The position numbers and the translations under genes are program-made. DNA of 64,000 nt from Obelidium mucronatum. Its lineage: Eukaryota; Chytridiomycota; Chytridiomycetes; Chytridiales; Chytriomycetaceae. Positions 1 to 13,170 of the stretch are shown here, piece by piece; the first letter of the stretch is position 1; each line of letters starts with the position of its first letter. The DNA lies in assembly GCA_025765595.1 (NCBI GenBank), contig JAIVFH010000084.1, positions 62,001 to 126,000 of the forward strand, written 5' to 3'. The notes under the pieces were generated by a model. It saw only the letters and a program-made list of their open reading frames with translations. It was not told where the DNA came from and made no database searches.

Positions 1-258
1 AGATAGGGAGGAGCTCCGATCACTGAAATGGGAATAAAGGCAGATTGAAACAATGTTAAGACGGAAGTAGTGTCTGTCCGGTGATGTGTGGCGGTTAGAC
101 TCTGCGAAACCGAAGTGGCAGGTGTATTTTTTCCAAAGACCTTCTCACCACACCATAAACTAATTTAAAAACATTCAGCTTTATCATAGCCATTTCTTAA
201 TTTTCTATATTAAGTTGTGTATACCAGTTCATTGCCATACTAAAATCTCAATTGCCAT

Positions 259-582
259 TCAATGAGCAGCTGAAATTTCTTCAAACACACAAAAGAGAAG
301 CATCAACAGCGTTGAACCACCTAGCACAATGAGGCCCTCCACATTCTCTACAATTTTCCAGCCTGCCCCGTCTATAATACTGGACCCTATTATCATTCGA
401 TTTATCTCCAAATCCGATAGAAGAAATATCTATAGCGTTTCCAAGATTTCCAATGATGGGCGCGATTGAAGGAACAAGGTATTTCGAACATTGGAATCAA
501 ACCAAGTACCATAGCTGGCGCGACCAGCCGGTAAATAAATTGAAGAAGAACGCGTCGGAATATCACTTCAATCTTTTTGCAA
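259..582 (-). other. Possible 3' coding extension of the membrane-protein gene
   Basis: Downstream of the last stop of the membrane-protein gene, the minus strand keeps coding character. One frame reads through a stretch containing Y-G-T-W-F-D-S-N-V-R-N-T-L and, after a single in-frame TAG, a hydrophobic segment (L-I-V-L-G-G-S-T-L-L-M-L-L-F) ending at a TGA at 261..259. It could be a final exon or exons of the preceding gene, a separate short gene, or chance. The splice pattern cannot be settled by eye. Bases 1-258 show nothing I can assign. Confidence 0.3.
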
Positions 583-3498
583 TTACGGTTCCCATCGCTG
601 ACTTTGCTTTTTATCTTCCTGACGAGCATTGATAACGCTTTCTTCACTTTTCGATCCTATTGCTTTATCCTCCGTTACTGATGCAGCTGTGTGCAAGCGG
701 CGATGAAAGTGAACTGACGTTTTCCGAGGACTTTGGTAATGATTGGGTTTCATAGGAGGGGGGCATGGCGTAGATGGATACCCCGCCTGATCCCGAAAAT
801 CTGCGTCCTCGCCTATACTTTTGATTGAGTTCTCTCTGGATCCATGTGGTGATTCCAACAATTTGCGCCAAAACTTGTCATCATTCTCCAAGGCGGTGAT
901 TTGACTTTCGTCCACATTTGTTCTACTTCCTCTGAAAGAACTCGAGCGTCCAAGAGCTAAAAGAGATGGGGTTGGGGTTTTGATGGGTGCCCCTGTGGAG
1001 GTATTATTCACGACTCCATTGCGACTTGAAGTGACAACTGGGAAAGTCTGTCTCGAAGACCGATTATTAAAAGAAGCAGTATTCACTGCATTGGTCTGTA
1101 TTTTTCCCAGTATCAATCACAGATCTCGTTGATGATTCTCGATAACTTTGTGTTCTATATAGACTTGGTTTTCTATGGAGAGTAACTTCATCAAGTTCAT
1201 CAAGCTTTGAGTCTTCTTGGACTAGCGTATTCACCCCACAGTCATTGTCTAAAATGGACTGTGTCGCACGAAGATCCAATTTCGCGTGTCGGATCATCCG
1301 GCTTTGGTGGAATCGATGCATCTTCAGAGCAGATAGGGACGCTACAAATGCCGCTAAATTCGAAAATAACAGAATAGATGCAATTCCAGTGGACATCCAA
1401 ACTTTTGGTGTCGTGAAATCCCATAATTGGCCAATCGACCGAATGTCAACAAATTCGGTAGGCGTAAACGTTTTGTTGGATTCTGAAGTAATGCGAAGAT
1501 AATAATCCAGACTGCTTTGATTTTGTGTGTCGGCTTGGGTGAGGTAGTTTTTTGGTGGAATTGGTTGGAATCCTGCCAAACCAAGCCATTGGTTGAGCAA
1601 GTCTTGGAGGATGGTCTTCATTCCTGCACCCATGATAACGATTCCTGAATAAATGGGTATATGAAGCAGTCTCCATAAGACGGAGTAGGCGGGTGTGAGA
1701 AATATCGCGGGAGGTAGTTGAATTTGGAGCTTGTTCGTGCCAAATTGCAGGAAAACCCGCGACATTATTCATAATGCTCAAATTCCCGTTTGATATAAAT
1801 GTTTCCGTTGAATATCCTCTTTCTATGCTGTTTGGTTGTTGTTGAAGACAGTATAGCCAATAAACCGAATACAGCAACACTATCCCAAAAGTGGAAACCA
1901 CAAATGGCCCTATCACAAATTGAATTCCAGTTGTAGCATCTAGTTGCCCAACGCCAATTCTTATGGGCCATAGAGCCAGTGCCCCAATTCCGCCGAGTAA
2001 AAGCGGTACCATTCGCATAACCCGTTTTCTTACATTGAAATTCCAACAGCCTTTCATAGCAAGTTGCTCATCATATTCATCATAGCCATCATTTTTACAC
2101 GCTTTCGCGCCGTTATCGATACCGTGCAAGTCCAAACTCCAAATGCAATCACGCTTTTCCATCGAATCTACAACACAAACTGCAACAATCTCTCCGACTG
2201 TTCCTGCCGCCCACATTACATCCCTCCACCCTGTCCATCTCACCACCACAAGTCCCTGAACAACCATAAATACAACAGGAAACCACACCATCACTGAACA
2301 GCGTCGTAACAAAACCCAACCAGCGCCACCTCGTTTGTCAGAGACAGCCGCAATTATTGTCTGCAAGAAAACTGAAACTCGAGTTATAACGAGAAACACA
2401 AGAAATGCTGTTGAGGCGGCTCCGTCCTGTGTTGTAGGAACTGAGAGCACACCAGGAAACACCAAATACGGCAACAATACGAAGTGGGGTAAACAGAAAT
2501 CGAGATATTATGCCCCACTGCGCCAAAAATGTGCTTGGATCAATGTATACTGTGTGGTGAGTCATCAGCAAAAGCGCGAGTGTGTTTAGAAAGCGGGGAA
2601 GGGCAAGTGTCGGGAGCATGCTCAGCAGAGGAATAATACGGACGACGCAAAGCGCGTATAACACATCTACATGGTGGTGGAGTTAAAACTGTAGTATGTC
2701 AAGCAGAGATAATTATTAATACCTTCCAACAAGGTACAGTCACTGCTAACTTCTGATTCAAAATCGTTTCTCCAATACCGAGTCCCACTCCAACTATCTG
2801 AATACAAAGATTGCCAATTGGTGATTATCGAAGCATTCAGTTGTGGTCTTTTGAACAGCCTAGCACTGCTGCTTGATTTATCTTTGACGCGAGTCTTTGC
2901 ACTCTCATCGCCGACTTTTTTGACAGCTGCCGTTGATTTTATGGTGCCTGGATCTGGTGATCCTGCCAGCTCAGACGGCGTAGTATTTGCAACTGGATTT
3001 GCGGCTTTTTCATCATTTTCGACATCCAGAATCACCGATGACTCAGCGAAGACGCGTGTTAGGTCCGCTGGACTTGTTTTTATAATTGTAAGTATTTTTT
3101 TTAATTTGAGGAGTCGGAGGCGGGAGCGGCATGATCATTCCCTGAATTCCAGCGGGAAACGGAGGAAGGCTCTGAGCCAAATCATAAAATGAGTTGACGC
3201 TGTTTGTGAAATTCACGCTGAGACTGCCGCCTGTTGGCCTGCGGAATACTCTGTCGGGCCCCACACCGAGACTGACGCTGTTGCTGGTGCTTCCTCGAAT
3301 GCGTGAATTCATTGAGCGAGGCGACGTGCCATGAATAGGGCCAGAATGTCCCATCGTGTGCTGGCCAGGAGATGCATTCACCTCCGATATGTATGTGGGG
3401 TAGTTTGCACCCATCGATCTCATCGACGCGACTTGCTTGTTGGGGCCAGTCCATACTCTTTTGCGAGAAAACGCGTCAGAATAATCCTCTGTTTGCAT
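583..3498 (-). CDS. Multi-pass membrane protein of unknown function, multi-exon
   Basis: The start is the ATG at 3498. The first part (about 270 residues) is polar and Ser/Pro/Asn-rich and looks like a cytoplasmic disordered tail. A phase-1 intron lies at about 2725-2670 (donor GTATTAATAA, acceptor ...CATGTAG). The protein then becomes strongly hydrophobic, with several candidate membrane segments (L-Y-A-L-C-V-V-R-I-I-P-L-L, A-F-L-V-F-L-V-I-T, V-M-V-W-F-P-V-V-F-M-V-V, V-V-S-T-F-G-I-V-L-L). A 54-base intron near 2490-2437 joins the frames exactly. A further segment (T-G-I-A-S-I-L-L-F-S-N-L-A) and a Ser-rich tail follow, ending at 583. Frame changes that I cannot explain by splicing occur at an 8-T run (3095-3102 on plus), near 1765 and at a 5-T run (1101-1105). 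The topology resembles a 6 to 8-pass receptor or transporter, but I recognise no family motif. Confidence 0.6.
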
Positions 3499-3727
3499 TT
3501 TGCTTTGGCTGTGTATTTATTTAATTTGTATAATTGTCAGTTTTTTGTGCTGCCGCGCTACGGTGAGGCACACAGAACGAATGACAGCACAACTTGAGGT
3601 GTTCAGGCTCTGTTTACCGACAATCAAACACCAAGAGAGTTAGATCCTATCATATTTCATTGATTTCGGCATATTCCATAAGAAGTCATGTAATTAATCT
3701 GAATAATCTGTTAATAATTGGCTCATC

Positions 3728-6700
3728 ATGGGACCCAAATCCAAAAAGTCAGAACCGGCAGCTTCATCGCCTAAAGCTTCAGGAAAAGCCGGAAAGGGCA
3801 AAGAAGCAGACACCTCCACCTGGTAAAGCATTCGTGGGGGTTTCCCGAACTTCAAATTGACGTTCAGACTTGAAGCTCCAGCAATCATTGTTCCCGAACC
3901 AGGCCAGAAGCTCACCAGAGAGCAACATGCTCACAATAGAATGGTTCGAGCAAAGGCGGCTGAAGATGAAAAGAGAGAGCTTTTCGGCAGTTGGACAGGT
4001 GATGGACGATTCTGTGCTGTCAACTACTTACCCCCTTAATAGGCAAAGTACCCCTCTCAGTCTTATTTGAACATGCCCAGCGAATGGAGTGGGATAAGCC
4101 GCAAGTCAATACCGTAAGCAGTCCATACTCGGAAAGAAAAGTGAAAACGATAACATCAACTTTCACGCCAACAGGCTAAGAAAGGAACCAAAGGATTCGT
4201 TGCATCAATCGTGCTATCAAAACTCGACCCGAAAACAAAATCGAAAGCTCACATCACTTTCACGGATCCAGACTATTCCCGAGTTTATCCAACGGAAGTG
4301 GAAGCAAAACAATGGGCTGCGACTTACGCTCTACATCGGATTGCATCTCACTTGTCGTTACATCGGTTACTTCCCCCTTCCCATCAGGCGTTCTGGGCGG
4401 AGCTTGAAACTACCCGGAAAGCAGAGCCAGCAGACATCCAGAAATACGAATACGCGGCAGACCCATTCGCAGTCGATGAGATGAAAGCAAAAGATGCAAA
4501 AGACAAGGACCGTGAAACAAAAGTTGAGCTAGATCGTGTCGCCAAAGAAACGGAAAAGTTGTCCAAACCTTGGGAGATGTACCAAAAAGTCCAGCTTTCC
4601 GCAGATATGAGAACTCTAATTGAAAATTTAATTCGGCGGGAAGATGGCGACGAGGGACGAGAAGCCGTTTCAAACGGCGCTCCTCGTGTTGTAGAATTAG
4701 ACGTTTTGGAACGTGTTCAGATTTTGGAAGCCCTTGTGAACAAAGGATTTCGCCAGCTACACGCAGAAGAATCTCTTGAATACAATAGCGATTTGACTAG
4801 TGCCATCAACTGGCTCTGCATTTACGTTCCAGAAGATGACTTACCACCTGCATTCCATACGAAACCCTCAAACGCTATTTCTCACGGTCAATCTACCAAT
4901 GAGTCACTCAACAGAAAAAGAGCGGTGGAATATATGACGCAATCTGGCTTCAATACCAAAACATGTGAATTGGAGTACGATTCTCAATCTGCATCCGAAC
5001 TCAAAGCTCTCGCGTCTTTAGCTTCGAAGCTGGCCGAATCTACCGAAACTACTGCTTCAGATTCGAATCTGTCGGAATTGAATCAAATATGGTTAGACGA
5101 GTTAGAAGCCGTGGAATCAATTTTCGGAACAGACGCCATCCGCCACAACCCAAGAAACCACATGGTTGAAATCACTCTCGACATGAGTAATTCAGGAAAT
5201 GACGCGATGGATCGAGTTGAATTACACATTGGCAGACCAGAAGGGAGTGTGTATCCGCACCAACTCCCTGCCCTACTGATTGTGAGTCCGTCCGTCCCAG
5301 CGTATATTCGTTTGTCGATTCTTCGAGGTTTAGTTAGAGAGGCTAAAACGCGCTGGATTGGTGGGCCGATGATTTTTGAGATGGTTCAATGGATTCAAGA
5401 ACACTTTTCTGATATTTTGGAGAATCCTGGAGTTTCGCTGATGCAGCTCAAACGAGTGGCATCCCCACCAGCCGTTAACATAGTAAAAGCGGTGACCAAA
5501 GACGGTGCTTCGGCAAGTAAAGCCAAAGAGTCAAAGAAGAAGCCTCGCATTGTGGAGACGGACGAGGAAATTCAAATGAAAGGACGGGAGCTTCAACAAC
5601 AATACGAAGAAAAAATAGCAACTGCTGCTTATAAAACCATGCTCAAGATGAGGCAGCGGTTACCGTCGTACAAGTTTCGAGACCAAATCATTGAGGTACT
5701 TGCACATACATTGAGCTTATCAACATTTCTGAGCACATCAACTCCATTAGAGTGTCGAATCCAATCAAGTTGTCATTATCTGTGGAGAAACAGGTTGTGG
5801 TAAATCTACCCAAACTGGGCAGTTCATTCTGGAACACCTTCTCGCGACTGGTCGTGGCGGAAAGTGCAATATGATATGCACACAGCCACGAAGAATTTCA
5901 GCAATGGCTTTGGCGGAGCGTGTGGCGTCCGAAAGAGCTGAATCTGTTGGTGAATCCATCGGATACAGTATTCGCGGTGAAAACGTGAGGAGTGCCGGTA
6001 CAAGACTCATTTTTGCAACGACTGGTATTGTATTGAGGATGCTGCAAGGAGATCCTTTGTTGAGCCGGGTGACACATGTGATTGTGGATGAAGTTCATGA
6101 ACGATCAGGTACAGCTTTGGTTTAAATGCCCCACTTGTTAAAGTCAATTATGAACTTCTTTTCAGTCGATAGCGATTTCCTCCTTGTAATCCTTCGAGAT
6201 CTTTTATCTCGTCGACCCGACTTCCGATTAATCCTGATGTCTGCGACCATTGACTCTGAAACATTTTCAAACTATTTCCATGGCGCTCCTGTTTTGAATA
6301 TTCCTGGATTCACTCATCCAGTTACCGACTTTTACTTGGAGGATGTTCTTCGGCTTACACAATACATCCCTGAACCACGTCGATTCCGCCAACAACAGCA
6401 GCAACAGACTGCAGCTGGTGCAAAATCGGATGTTTCGAAGCAAAGAAGCCATCGAATCTCTTCGAAAATCATACGAATCCATGTCCTTGGACCCTAAATC
6501 AATTACATGGCTTCTGAAAGAATCAGCCACAGATTCAGTCGACTATTCACTCGTCGCAGCGACTGTCAAATTCATTTGTTCCAGAAACGCATCTGAAGAC
6601 GATGGAAGTGGCGCCATTTTAGTATTCCTGCAAGGAGCCATGGAAATCAAAAAGTGCATTGACGTGATCAAAGAAGAAGTGGGGGCTGCATTTTTACTTG

Positions 6701-8356
6701 ATGTTATGCCTTTGCATGCCCAACTGAGTCCCAAAGAGCAAAATTCAGTATTTCGACGTCCAAAAAAAGGCTACAGAAAGGTGGTTGTGTGTACGAATGT
6801 GGCGGAAACTAGCATTACTATCGATGATGTGGTGTATGTTATTGATGCTGGTCGAGTGAAAGGTAAACAAAGGACATGTACACCAATCTCCCTTATGTTG
6901 TGAATATTCACATCCCTTTTTTGCTCAGAAATGCGCTACGAAAACTCTACCCTGTGCTTAGTGGATACTCTCGCCTCTAGAGCCTCTTGCAAACAACGCC
7001 GCGGTCGAGCTGGACGTGTTCGTCCTGGCACTTGCTATAAACTGTATTCCAAGAATCTGGAGCAGACACAAATGACAGCCCATGCTGTTCCTGAAATCCT
7101 TCGCGTCCCGTTGGAGCAATTGTGTCTCAGTTTGAAAGCTATGGGAATCGAAGACGTCAAAGCCTTTTTGGGGAAGGCAATCAGTGCGCCAGCAGAAGTC
7201 AATATTCAGGATGCTGTTCGAGTGTTACGCGAGTTGCATGCCGTGGATAAGGCCAATGAGAAACTGACGCCTCTTGGGAAGCATATGGCAAAAGTCCCCG
7301 CAGATTTACGTATTTCAAAAATGCTAATGTGAGTTTGGTTTTCCTCTCATTTTGGTTTCATCGCGCTTATGCCAATCTATTCAGCTTTGGATCAATTTTC
7401 CACTGCATCCATCCAATCTTGACGATTGCTGCAATTCTTTCAAGTAAATCTCCCTTTGTTGCGCCATTCGAAAAGCGAGATGAAGCCAAAGCCAAACGCA
7501 TGGGATTCTTGTGGGACAAAAGTGATTTATTGACGGATGCTAAGAGCATATGATGCATGGTTAGAAGCATCCAAGAAAGGCAAGCGTGCAGAATTGCAAT
7601 TTTGCGAAGAGGTTCGTGAATTCCATCAAAGAAAAACAGTTTCCCAAGATTAAAAAGAAAAACACACAAACAGAACTTTCTTTCTTCAACAGCTCTCCTA
7701 TCAATCTCGGATTTACGCAAGCAGTACCTCGATAATCTCGTTGAAATCGGGTTTGTCAAGTCAGAGGAAGTGAAACTCGCACCACTGGCTGGTGGCAGTT
7801 GCAATACGCATGCCAAAGACTCAAGAATCGTAAAAGCTTGTCTTGCTGCCGGACTGTATCCTCAAATCGCATCAATCAAGCATCCCGACATAACGTACGT
7901 ATTGGAAAGACCAATTTTTTTAATCAGCTGTATTGATTTTTTTTTCCAGTGCCTGACATCCCCAGCTATGTCGAAACCGCGCATGGAGCCGTTGAACGCG
8001 AGCCTCTTCCCCAAGAAATCGAATTTTCAACTGAAACTGATGGGCGCATATACTTACATCCTTCCTCTTGTCTCACAGAGACATCGAAATACGAAGATCT
8101 GCTTCTCGTCTACCACTCGAAAATTCAGACTTCTAAAGTTTATTTACGGGACGGAACCATGATAAGTCCCTGGCCAGTGTTGATGTTTGGTGGGACCTTG
8201 GATGTGGACCATGAGGGAAGGACTGTGGGTGTGGATGGGTTTACAAAATTTCATGCTCTGCCGAGAATTGCAGTGCTGGTGAATGGTTTGAGGAAACAGC
8301 TGGATAGAGTGCTTAGAGAGGAAGATAAAAGATCCGGAACTGGATATTTTGAATGA
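3728..8356 (+). CDS. DEAH-box RNA helicase, DHX57/DHX29-like, with RWD domain
   Basis: ATP-dependent RNA helicase of the DEAH/RHA family. The order is: a short basic Lys/Ser/Ala-rich N-terminus from the ATG at 3728; a dsRNA-binding-like block (4044-4400); a UBA-like helix region around 4700-4830; an RWD domain (about 5090-5430, with L-D-E-L-E-A-V-E-S-I-F-G); then the helicase core. Visible motifs are Walker A G-E-T-G-C-G-K-S-T (about 5790), D-E-V-H (about 6090), S-A-T (about 6240), N-V-A-E-T-S-I-T-I (about 6805) and Q-R-R-G-R-A-G-R (about 7000). The winged-helix/HA2 and OB-fold regions follow to the stop at 8356. At least eight short introns are visible, for example 5696-5750, 6109-6165, 6863-6928, 7329-7384 and 7612-7673. 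One-base frame discontinuities lie at a G-run (3836-3840), an A-run (6422-6425), near 7547 and at the last splice, so the gene model needs correction. Expected to act in cytoplasmic RNA or translation processes, as the family does. Confidence 0.85.
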
Positions 8357-8739
8357 AGGAGGGAATATTGGGGTTGGAGCCTTGTTGTTGAAATTGTTTA
8401 ATGAAAAATGATGGTTAAAGCAGTAAACGCTGTCTCTCAGCGTAAACCAATAAATATTAGTTGGTGCATTAGTGCAGATCGTGTTTTTCGCCCCAGAATA
8501 TTAAGAAGGCATCAACCTAAAAATAGGCAAGTGCACTGAGAAATTCGGCTAAACTGCAGTAGTATACACATTATAATAGTCACTACTCAACGACTGACCG
8601 AAATAAATAGAACTTTTTTAATGTTTGTTGCCATTTTCCATTCAGCTAAGACTGCAGTGTTGTTCGACTTCCCGTTGTTTGTCTTTTTCGAAATTGTCAA
8701 ATTCGTGTTTATTCCCTTCCAAAAAAAAACAATATTTAA
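8357..8739. other. Intergenic, AT-rich
   Basis: The 3' flank of the helicase gene, followed by the 5' flank of the next gene. An AATAAA-type sequence near 8449 could serve as a polyadenylation signal for the helicase. Nothing else is recognised. Confidence 0.4.
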
Positions 8740-9879
8740 ATGTCAACAACGGCGGCCTCATATCCGATCGCTGGAAGTCCCAAACGCGCCGCTTTATCGA
8801 TTCATCAAGCAGATTCAGCATTAAACTTGAGCGAGCCAGACTACTTTACATCTCAACCAAATGAACTCATGTGGGATTGAATTTTCAATTTTGCAATGGA
8901 GCAAAAAAAAACTGATCCCACTAATGATTCTCGTCCAGAACGCGTATTCTTGGATTCTTGGATGCATCAAACCTCGCGAATGTTTCAGAGTGTTCCTCGA
9001 GGTTGTATTGTTTGGCCACTCAAGATCTGTTATGGAAGGAGCTCTGGTAAAAGTATTCCCACAAAGATTTTGACATCCAACAACATAATAAATTAAATAT
9101 CAGCAAACATCGATGGGCATCAAAAAAGCATCAAGAAATGTCGCTGCATCCCTTTGTCGACTACACTGCCCTCATTGATCGTTTAGACCGTGCTGAGAAG
9201 CTGGCCATCTTGAGAAGGAGATTTTTCTCAAGCAAACTGAAAGAAGACATGACAGAGAAGGAAAAAGATGATGAATTGAGTCAATTGGTTCTTCACTCGA
9301 AACCTGTTGGTTGGGAAGGCGTGACAGTGTTTGTTCCGAAAAAATGCTCGAAATGGCAGGCGTCCTATGTTGCTGCGGAGCTTGATCAGAATAGAGATAA
9401 ATTGACGATGGGTGAGCTGAATGCGTATGACTGGCTCTATCACGGTTTGTTCCTTATACTCCTTCTATCGTTAGTCAAGTAACTCGAGACTACAAATACA
9501 GACAACTGGAGCCGAGGATTCTACGGAGGAGTTTACGGGAACGATGCAGGTTAGCGATGAAAATCAATCGACCGGATTCATTGTGGACTGTTGTTTTTTA
9601 ACGAAGACAAATTTGCTTCCAGACGAGGAAACTGTTGTGCGAGTCAAATTCCATCCGAATGGACTAAGGGGGAACATTCTCGGACCAGAATCGCGACCAA
9701 GAATGATGCCTTATCATTTTACGCACTTGGGGGCAATACAAGTTGGGCAGTATCCCTGTCATTCTAAGCCCAGGAGATTACCGGATTGGGGATGGGAGTT
9801 CAACAACGCCTACGTGACCTACTCGTCAATGGAACCGCTTGGTGAAAGCAAAGAGCAGAAGAAAAAGGAGGAAAACTAG
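8740..9879 (+). CDS. Hypothetical protein, multi-exon
   Basis: A coding series whose exons read as protein but match no family I recognise. The first exon is from the ATG at 8740 or a later ATG at 8896. The main exon begins near 9107 (around H-P-F-V-D-Y-T-A-L-I-D-R) and is charged and helical, ending W-L-Y-H at about 9444. Introns follow at about 9445-9500 and 9548-9622, with GT...AG ends that keep frame across a short exon (N-W-S-R-G-F-Y-G-G-V-Y). The last exon contains R-V-K-F-H-P-N-G-L-R and W-G-W-E-F-N-N-A-Y-V and ends in a Lys/Glu-rich tail at the TAG 9877-9879. The 5' splice pattern between 8880 and 9110 is not resolved, so the N-terminus may be wrong. No signal peptide or membrane segment is evident. 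Confidence 0.55.
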
Positions 9880-10173
9880 GAAAGGGTGCAATTCGGATGT
9901 ATTGTGTAACCTGGAGGAAAAGGTTCAAAACAAGCACAGTTGGTATTAGTTGTAGTGTGTTTCACCATCGTTTTTATCTGCTATCCCCAGCCGCTTCTTT
10001 TCTTAAGTAGTTTAGATTTACTCCACGTTTTGCTGTGTTTTAATGTTTGTCAATGTGTCATGTTTCAGGTTTTCCCCAGTTCCTCTTCACCGCCAATAAA
10101 TATTAATTTTTGTGTTTCCAACGTTGCCTTTCGGCTCCAAACAACATCCGCATTCAAAGTTTCCTTTGCTCGA

Positions 10174-11925
10174 ATGAGTCACGAGAACCTGTTCTTGGCG
10201 GCTTCTCAATACGAAAGAGATGGCCGCTCGAAGCAACTCAAGACAACAAACACCTCAAGCAGAGACAGCTTACATGGCTTCATGCTCAACAGAGTCCCGA
10301 CAAACTACAGATACAATGCATCGAGTACTTCAACACCCTCCTCTAGCGGATCGACTACCCTCACATCAGCCTCGTCCTTTGGACCATCCCTCCACTCCCT
10401 ACAGCAGCATACATACCAGCCACCTTCGTTGGTGTACAATAGCACGCAGCATAGCTATCATTCAGAGCAATCCTGGGGTCCAAGAGACCCCGAGGAGTTC
10501 ATGAACATACCCGATTTGAAGGAACCAGCCGCCTTTGCGAAAGAAAACTCAACGATCAAAGACCTGTCGACTGGGTATTGAATTTCTCTGTCTTGTCGAT
10601 TGAATTCGCTTATTGAACTACAAATGTTTTTTTGTTCAATAGTGACGGCATCTGTTCTCAGTGTTATTGTTCTTGGGGCTGCAGTGTACCTTGCTGTCCA
10701 TTTCATCCTCCTCAACCAACCAAGAGTGATTCCAGTCATATCCGTCATTCCTTCATTCGATACCTTTCCACCCCTCAAAGTCTCCAACAAAAACATTATT
10801 TATCCAAACGGCACCGTCTGGAACGGCCGTGGAGTCAACCTCGGATCCTACTTTATCATGAACGCTATTTTCGGTGGATATACGGGTCTTGAAGAATTTG
10901 AGTTTTTTAATATCACGGATGCGAGGTGGGGCCAGGAAACAAGTCGGGAGTTGATGGACTATTTTATAAGGAATGCGATGGTGGACAGTGATTGGGACTT
11001 TTTAAAGTATCTTGGGTTCAATTTTGTTCGGTTTCCGTTGCATTTCAGGAATTTTCAGTGGGCGAATGGGACTTGGATTAGGTATTTTTTTTTTGTTTTT
11101 TGTTGACGTTTTTAAGCCTTTCTTTGTCTGATACCTAAAACAGAGACCCTATTACGAATGAAATTGACTGGAAAATCTTGGACGAAGCGATTCACAACAT
11201 CACATCCAAAGGCCTCTACGTTCAGTTCGATTACCATATCTGGCATGGGCGAGACATTTTGTACGAAGCGATTTCGAAAGCAGAACCATGGCTTCCCCGC
11301 TGATCTCGCTGAATTCTGTCAAAAGCAACGAGAAGCCGCCGGTGAATTTCTCGGGAATTTGACTGCCCACGTCCGTGGAGTTCCTGGAATCCTTGCAATC
11401 GAGTTGATGAACGAAAACGTTCCGTCTTATGGAAACACGTTGGGACAAGTCTTGTACAATTACACGCGGCCTGTAGACCCTGATCGGATCTTGATGCATT
11501 ACTATGGTGTGGATCGCGCGAACCCGGAAGAATACGGATGGACAAATATGGTGTATTCGTTCCACACGTACGACACTGCCCAAAACCTTGCTGGGTTCAT
11601 TGAAAATATCCAAAACAAGACTTCGGACCGATTCAATCTACCCTATTACGTTTCCGAAATGCATTTCACAGACCCAGCAGATATGCAGCCGAGTTTAAAA
11701 TATATCAAAGAGTACAAGGAAGCAAATATTCCAATGTGGGCGTTATGGACGTACAAAGCTGTCAATTATGACAATTGGGCTCTGGTAAATTATGACTCCA
11801 ACTTTTATGTGGACTTGCGGAGGGACTCGTTGGAAAAGATTCGGAAAGTGTGGGGAAGTATGCCGGCGCTGTCTTTGCAGTACAGCTTGAGTGCGTGGGG
11901 TATGCAGTTTTTGCCGCCTCGGTAG
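10174..11925 (+). CDS. Type II membrane-anchored GH5 family glycoside hydrolase (glucan beta-glucosidase/cellulase-like)
   Basis: The N-terminus (about 130 residues from the ATG at 10174) is Ser/Thr/Tyr-rich and cytoplasmic in style. After an intron (10575 to about 10642) there is one hydrophobic anchor (V-L-S-V-I-V-L-G-A-A-V-Y-L-A-V). The catalytic domain follows: R-G-V-N-L-G-S-Y-F near its start, G-F-N-F-V-R-F-P-L-H (the beta-strand Arg typical of clan GH-A), Q-F-D-Y-H-I-W-H-G, the acid/base motif E-L-M-N-E-N near 11410, and the nucleophile strand Y-V-S-E-M-H-F near 11655. A second intron lies at about 11080-11145. This order fits GH5 exo-beta-1,3-glucanase or cellulase relatives acting outside the plasma membrane, for instance in wall remodelling. 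A one-base frame break occurs around 11270-11310 and the first splice phase does not fit cleanly. Either sequence error or a damaged gene would explain this. Confidence 0.75.
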
Positions 11926-12093
11926 GAAAGTAAGCAAACAAACGGTCTTTTCCTTCTTTCTCTTTTAGCGATTAGTTTGCAATATAGTGTCGAGTTAATC
12001 GCGGCTTTAAAGTAAAGTGGGAATGCCTGTTTCACAACAAAGTTTTTGTTTATATTTTGCAGCACCACAACCACCCGCCATAAAACTTGAAAC

Positions 12094-13170
12094 ATGTTTG
12101 CGCCTTTTGCAAGCGACTGGAGTCTTACCGATAGTCAGATTGAAGCTGCCCAAGCACTCGCTGTGAAAGATGGCCTTGCGGTTGACTGTTCCTCGAAGCT
12201 TCGCCTCTTTCTGTATGCAAAGGGGATTCTTTCCACCAAGAAGTCGCTTGTGCGCAAGTCAGAGTTTGACGACGTCTTAAGCAACGATACAGAGGAAAGC
12301 TCTCAACAACTGAAGCGTTTAAAGACAATTGTCGAAGGTGGAGAGAAGTCTCCCACCCGAACCGCTCTACAAGCCACACCAAAGCTTTTCTTTGATGCAT
12401 TTGTTGCCTCTCATCCAGAGTGGGCTGCTACAGCTGGTGTCTTTGTTGCTCACCGAGACCACCCCGACCTCCAAGGGAAAGAACATGCCCTGGTAGAGCG
12501 CTTCCAAAAGAGTGGGCACTGTTACATGCACGCTCCAGTTGTCCTACAGCATTACCTGGTGGCAATGTCCACTTGCGATAAAACTCCAATACTTGATATT
12601 GCCGAGTTTTTGAAAAAGAACATGAGTGGTTCTGCATTGTATCACCATATCTGGGAAGGCAAGGGTGGGGATTCCTTGGTAATAAACCCCTGCCATTCTG
12701 TTTGTTAAATTAACATCCAAGTTTAGGATTTCCTAAAGAGAATTCTTGCCACAAAACCAGACCCTGCGGATATTCTCCATGAATCGAACTTGATCCTTGC
12801 AAATTTAACAGAGCTCTTGAAATTGTATGGACCTGGTCTCATATCTGGATTTGGTGTAACCGCTAGTTTCAATTCAAATGAATGGAGACATGTTGGAAAA
12901 TACAAGGGTATGGATTTTATTGGTCGCCATGCAATGGTGTTGATTGGATCGCGGCAAGAAAAAGACAAGACGTATTATTTGATGCAAAACTGGTGGAAGA
13001 AGAAGGCATATGTGGAGGTGGATGCAGAGTATTTGTTGCGTTCCGAAGCTACCATTCATTTCATCAAGGAGAAGCAGCTAAAAATGGGGGAATTCCCAAC
13101 AAGTTTTGAGCAGTTGGTGGAATGTGAAAATGGATTGGATGCTAGCGAAAATTTCTTACTAGAGACGTGA
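12094..13170 (+). CDS. Papain-fold (C1-like) cysteine peptidase-like protein
   Basis: Two exons (12094-12678 and 12727-13170) join in phase 0 to give 342 residues. The fold assignment rests on three short motifs in the right order and spacing: G-H-C-Y-M-H-A with Cys143, G-R-H-A-M-V-L-I-G with His263, and M-Q-N-W-W with Asn283. These resemble the Cys, His and Asn catalytic triad of papain-family enzymes. The first 130 residues do not look like a standard I29 propeptide, and no signal peptide is present, so the protein would be cytosolic if the start is right. It could be an active peptidase or a non-peptidase relative (for example a transferase-like papain fold). Intact and cleanly spliced, unlike some neighbours. 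Confidence 0.55.
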
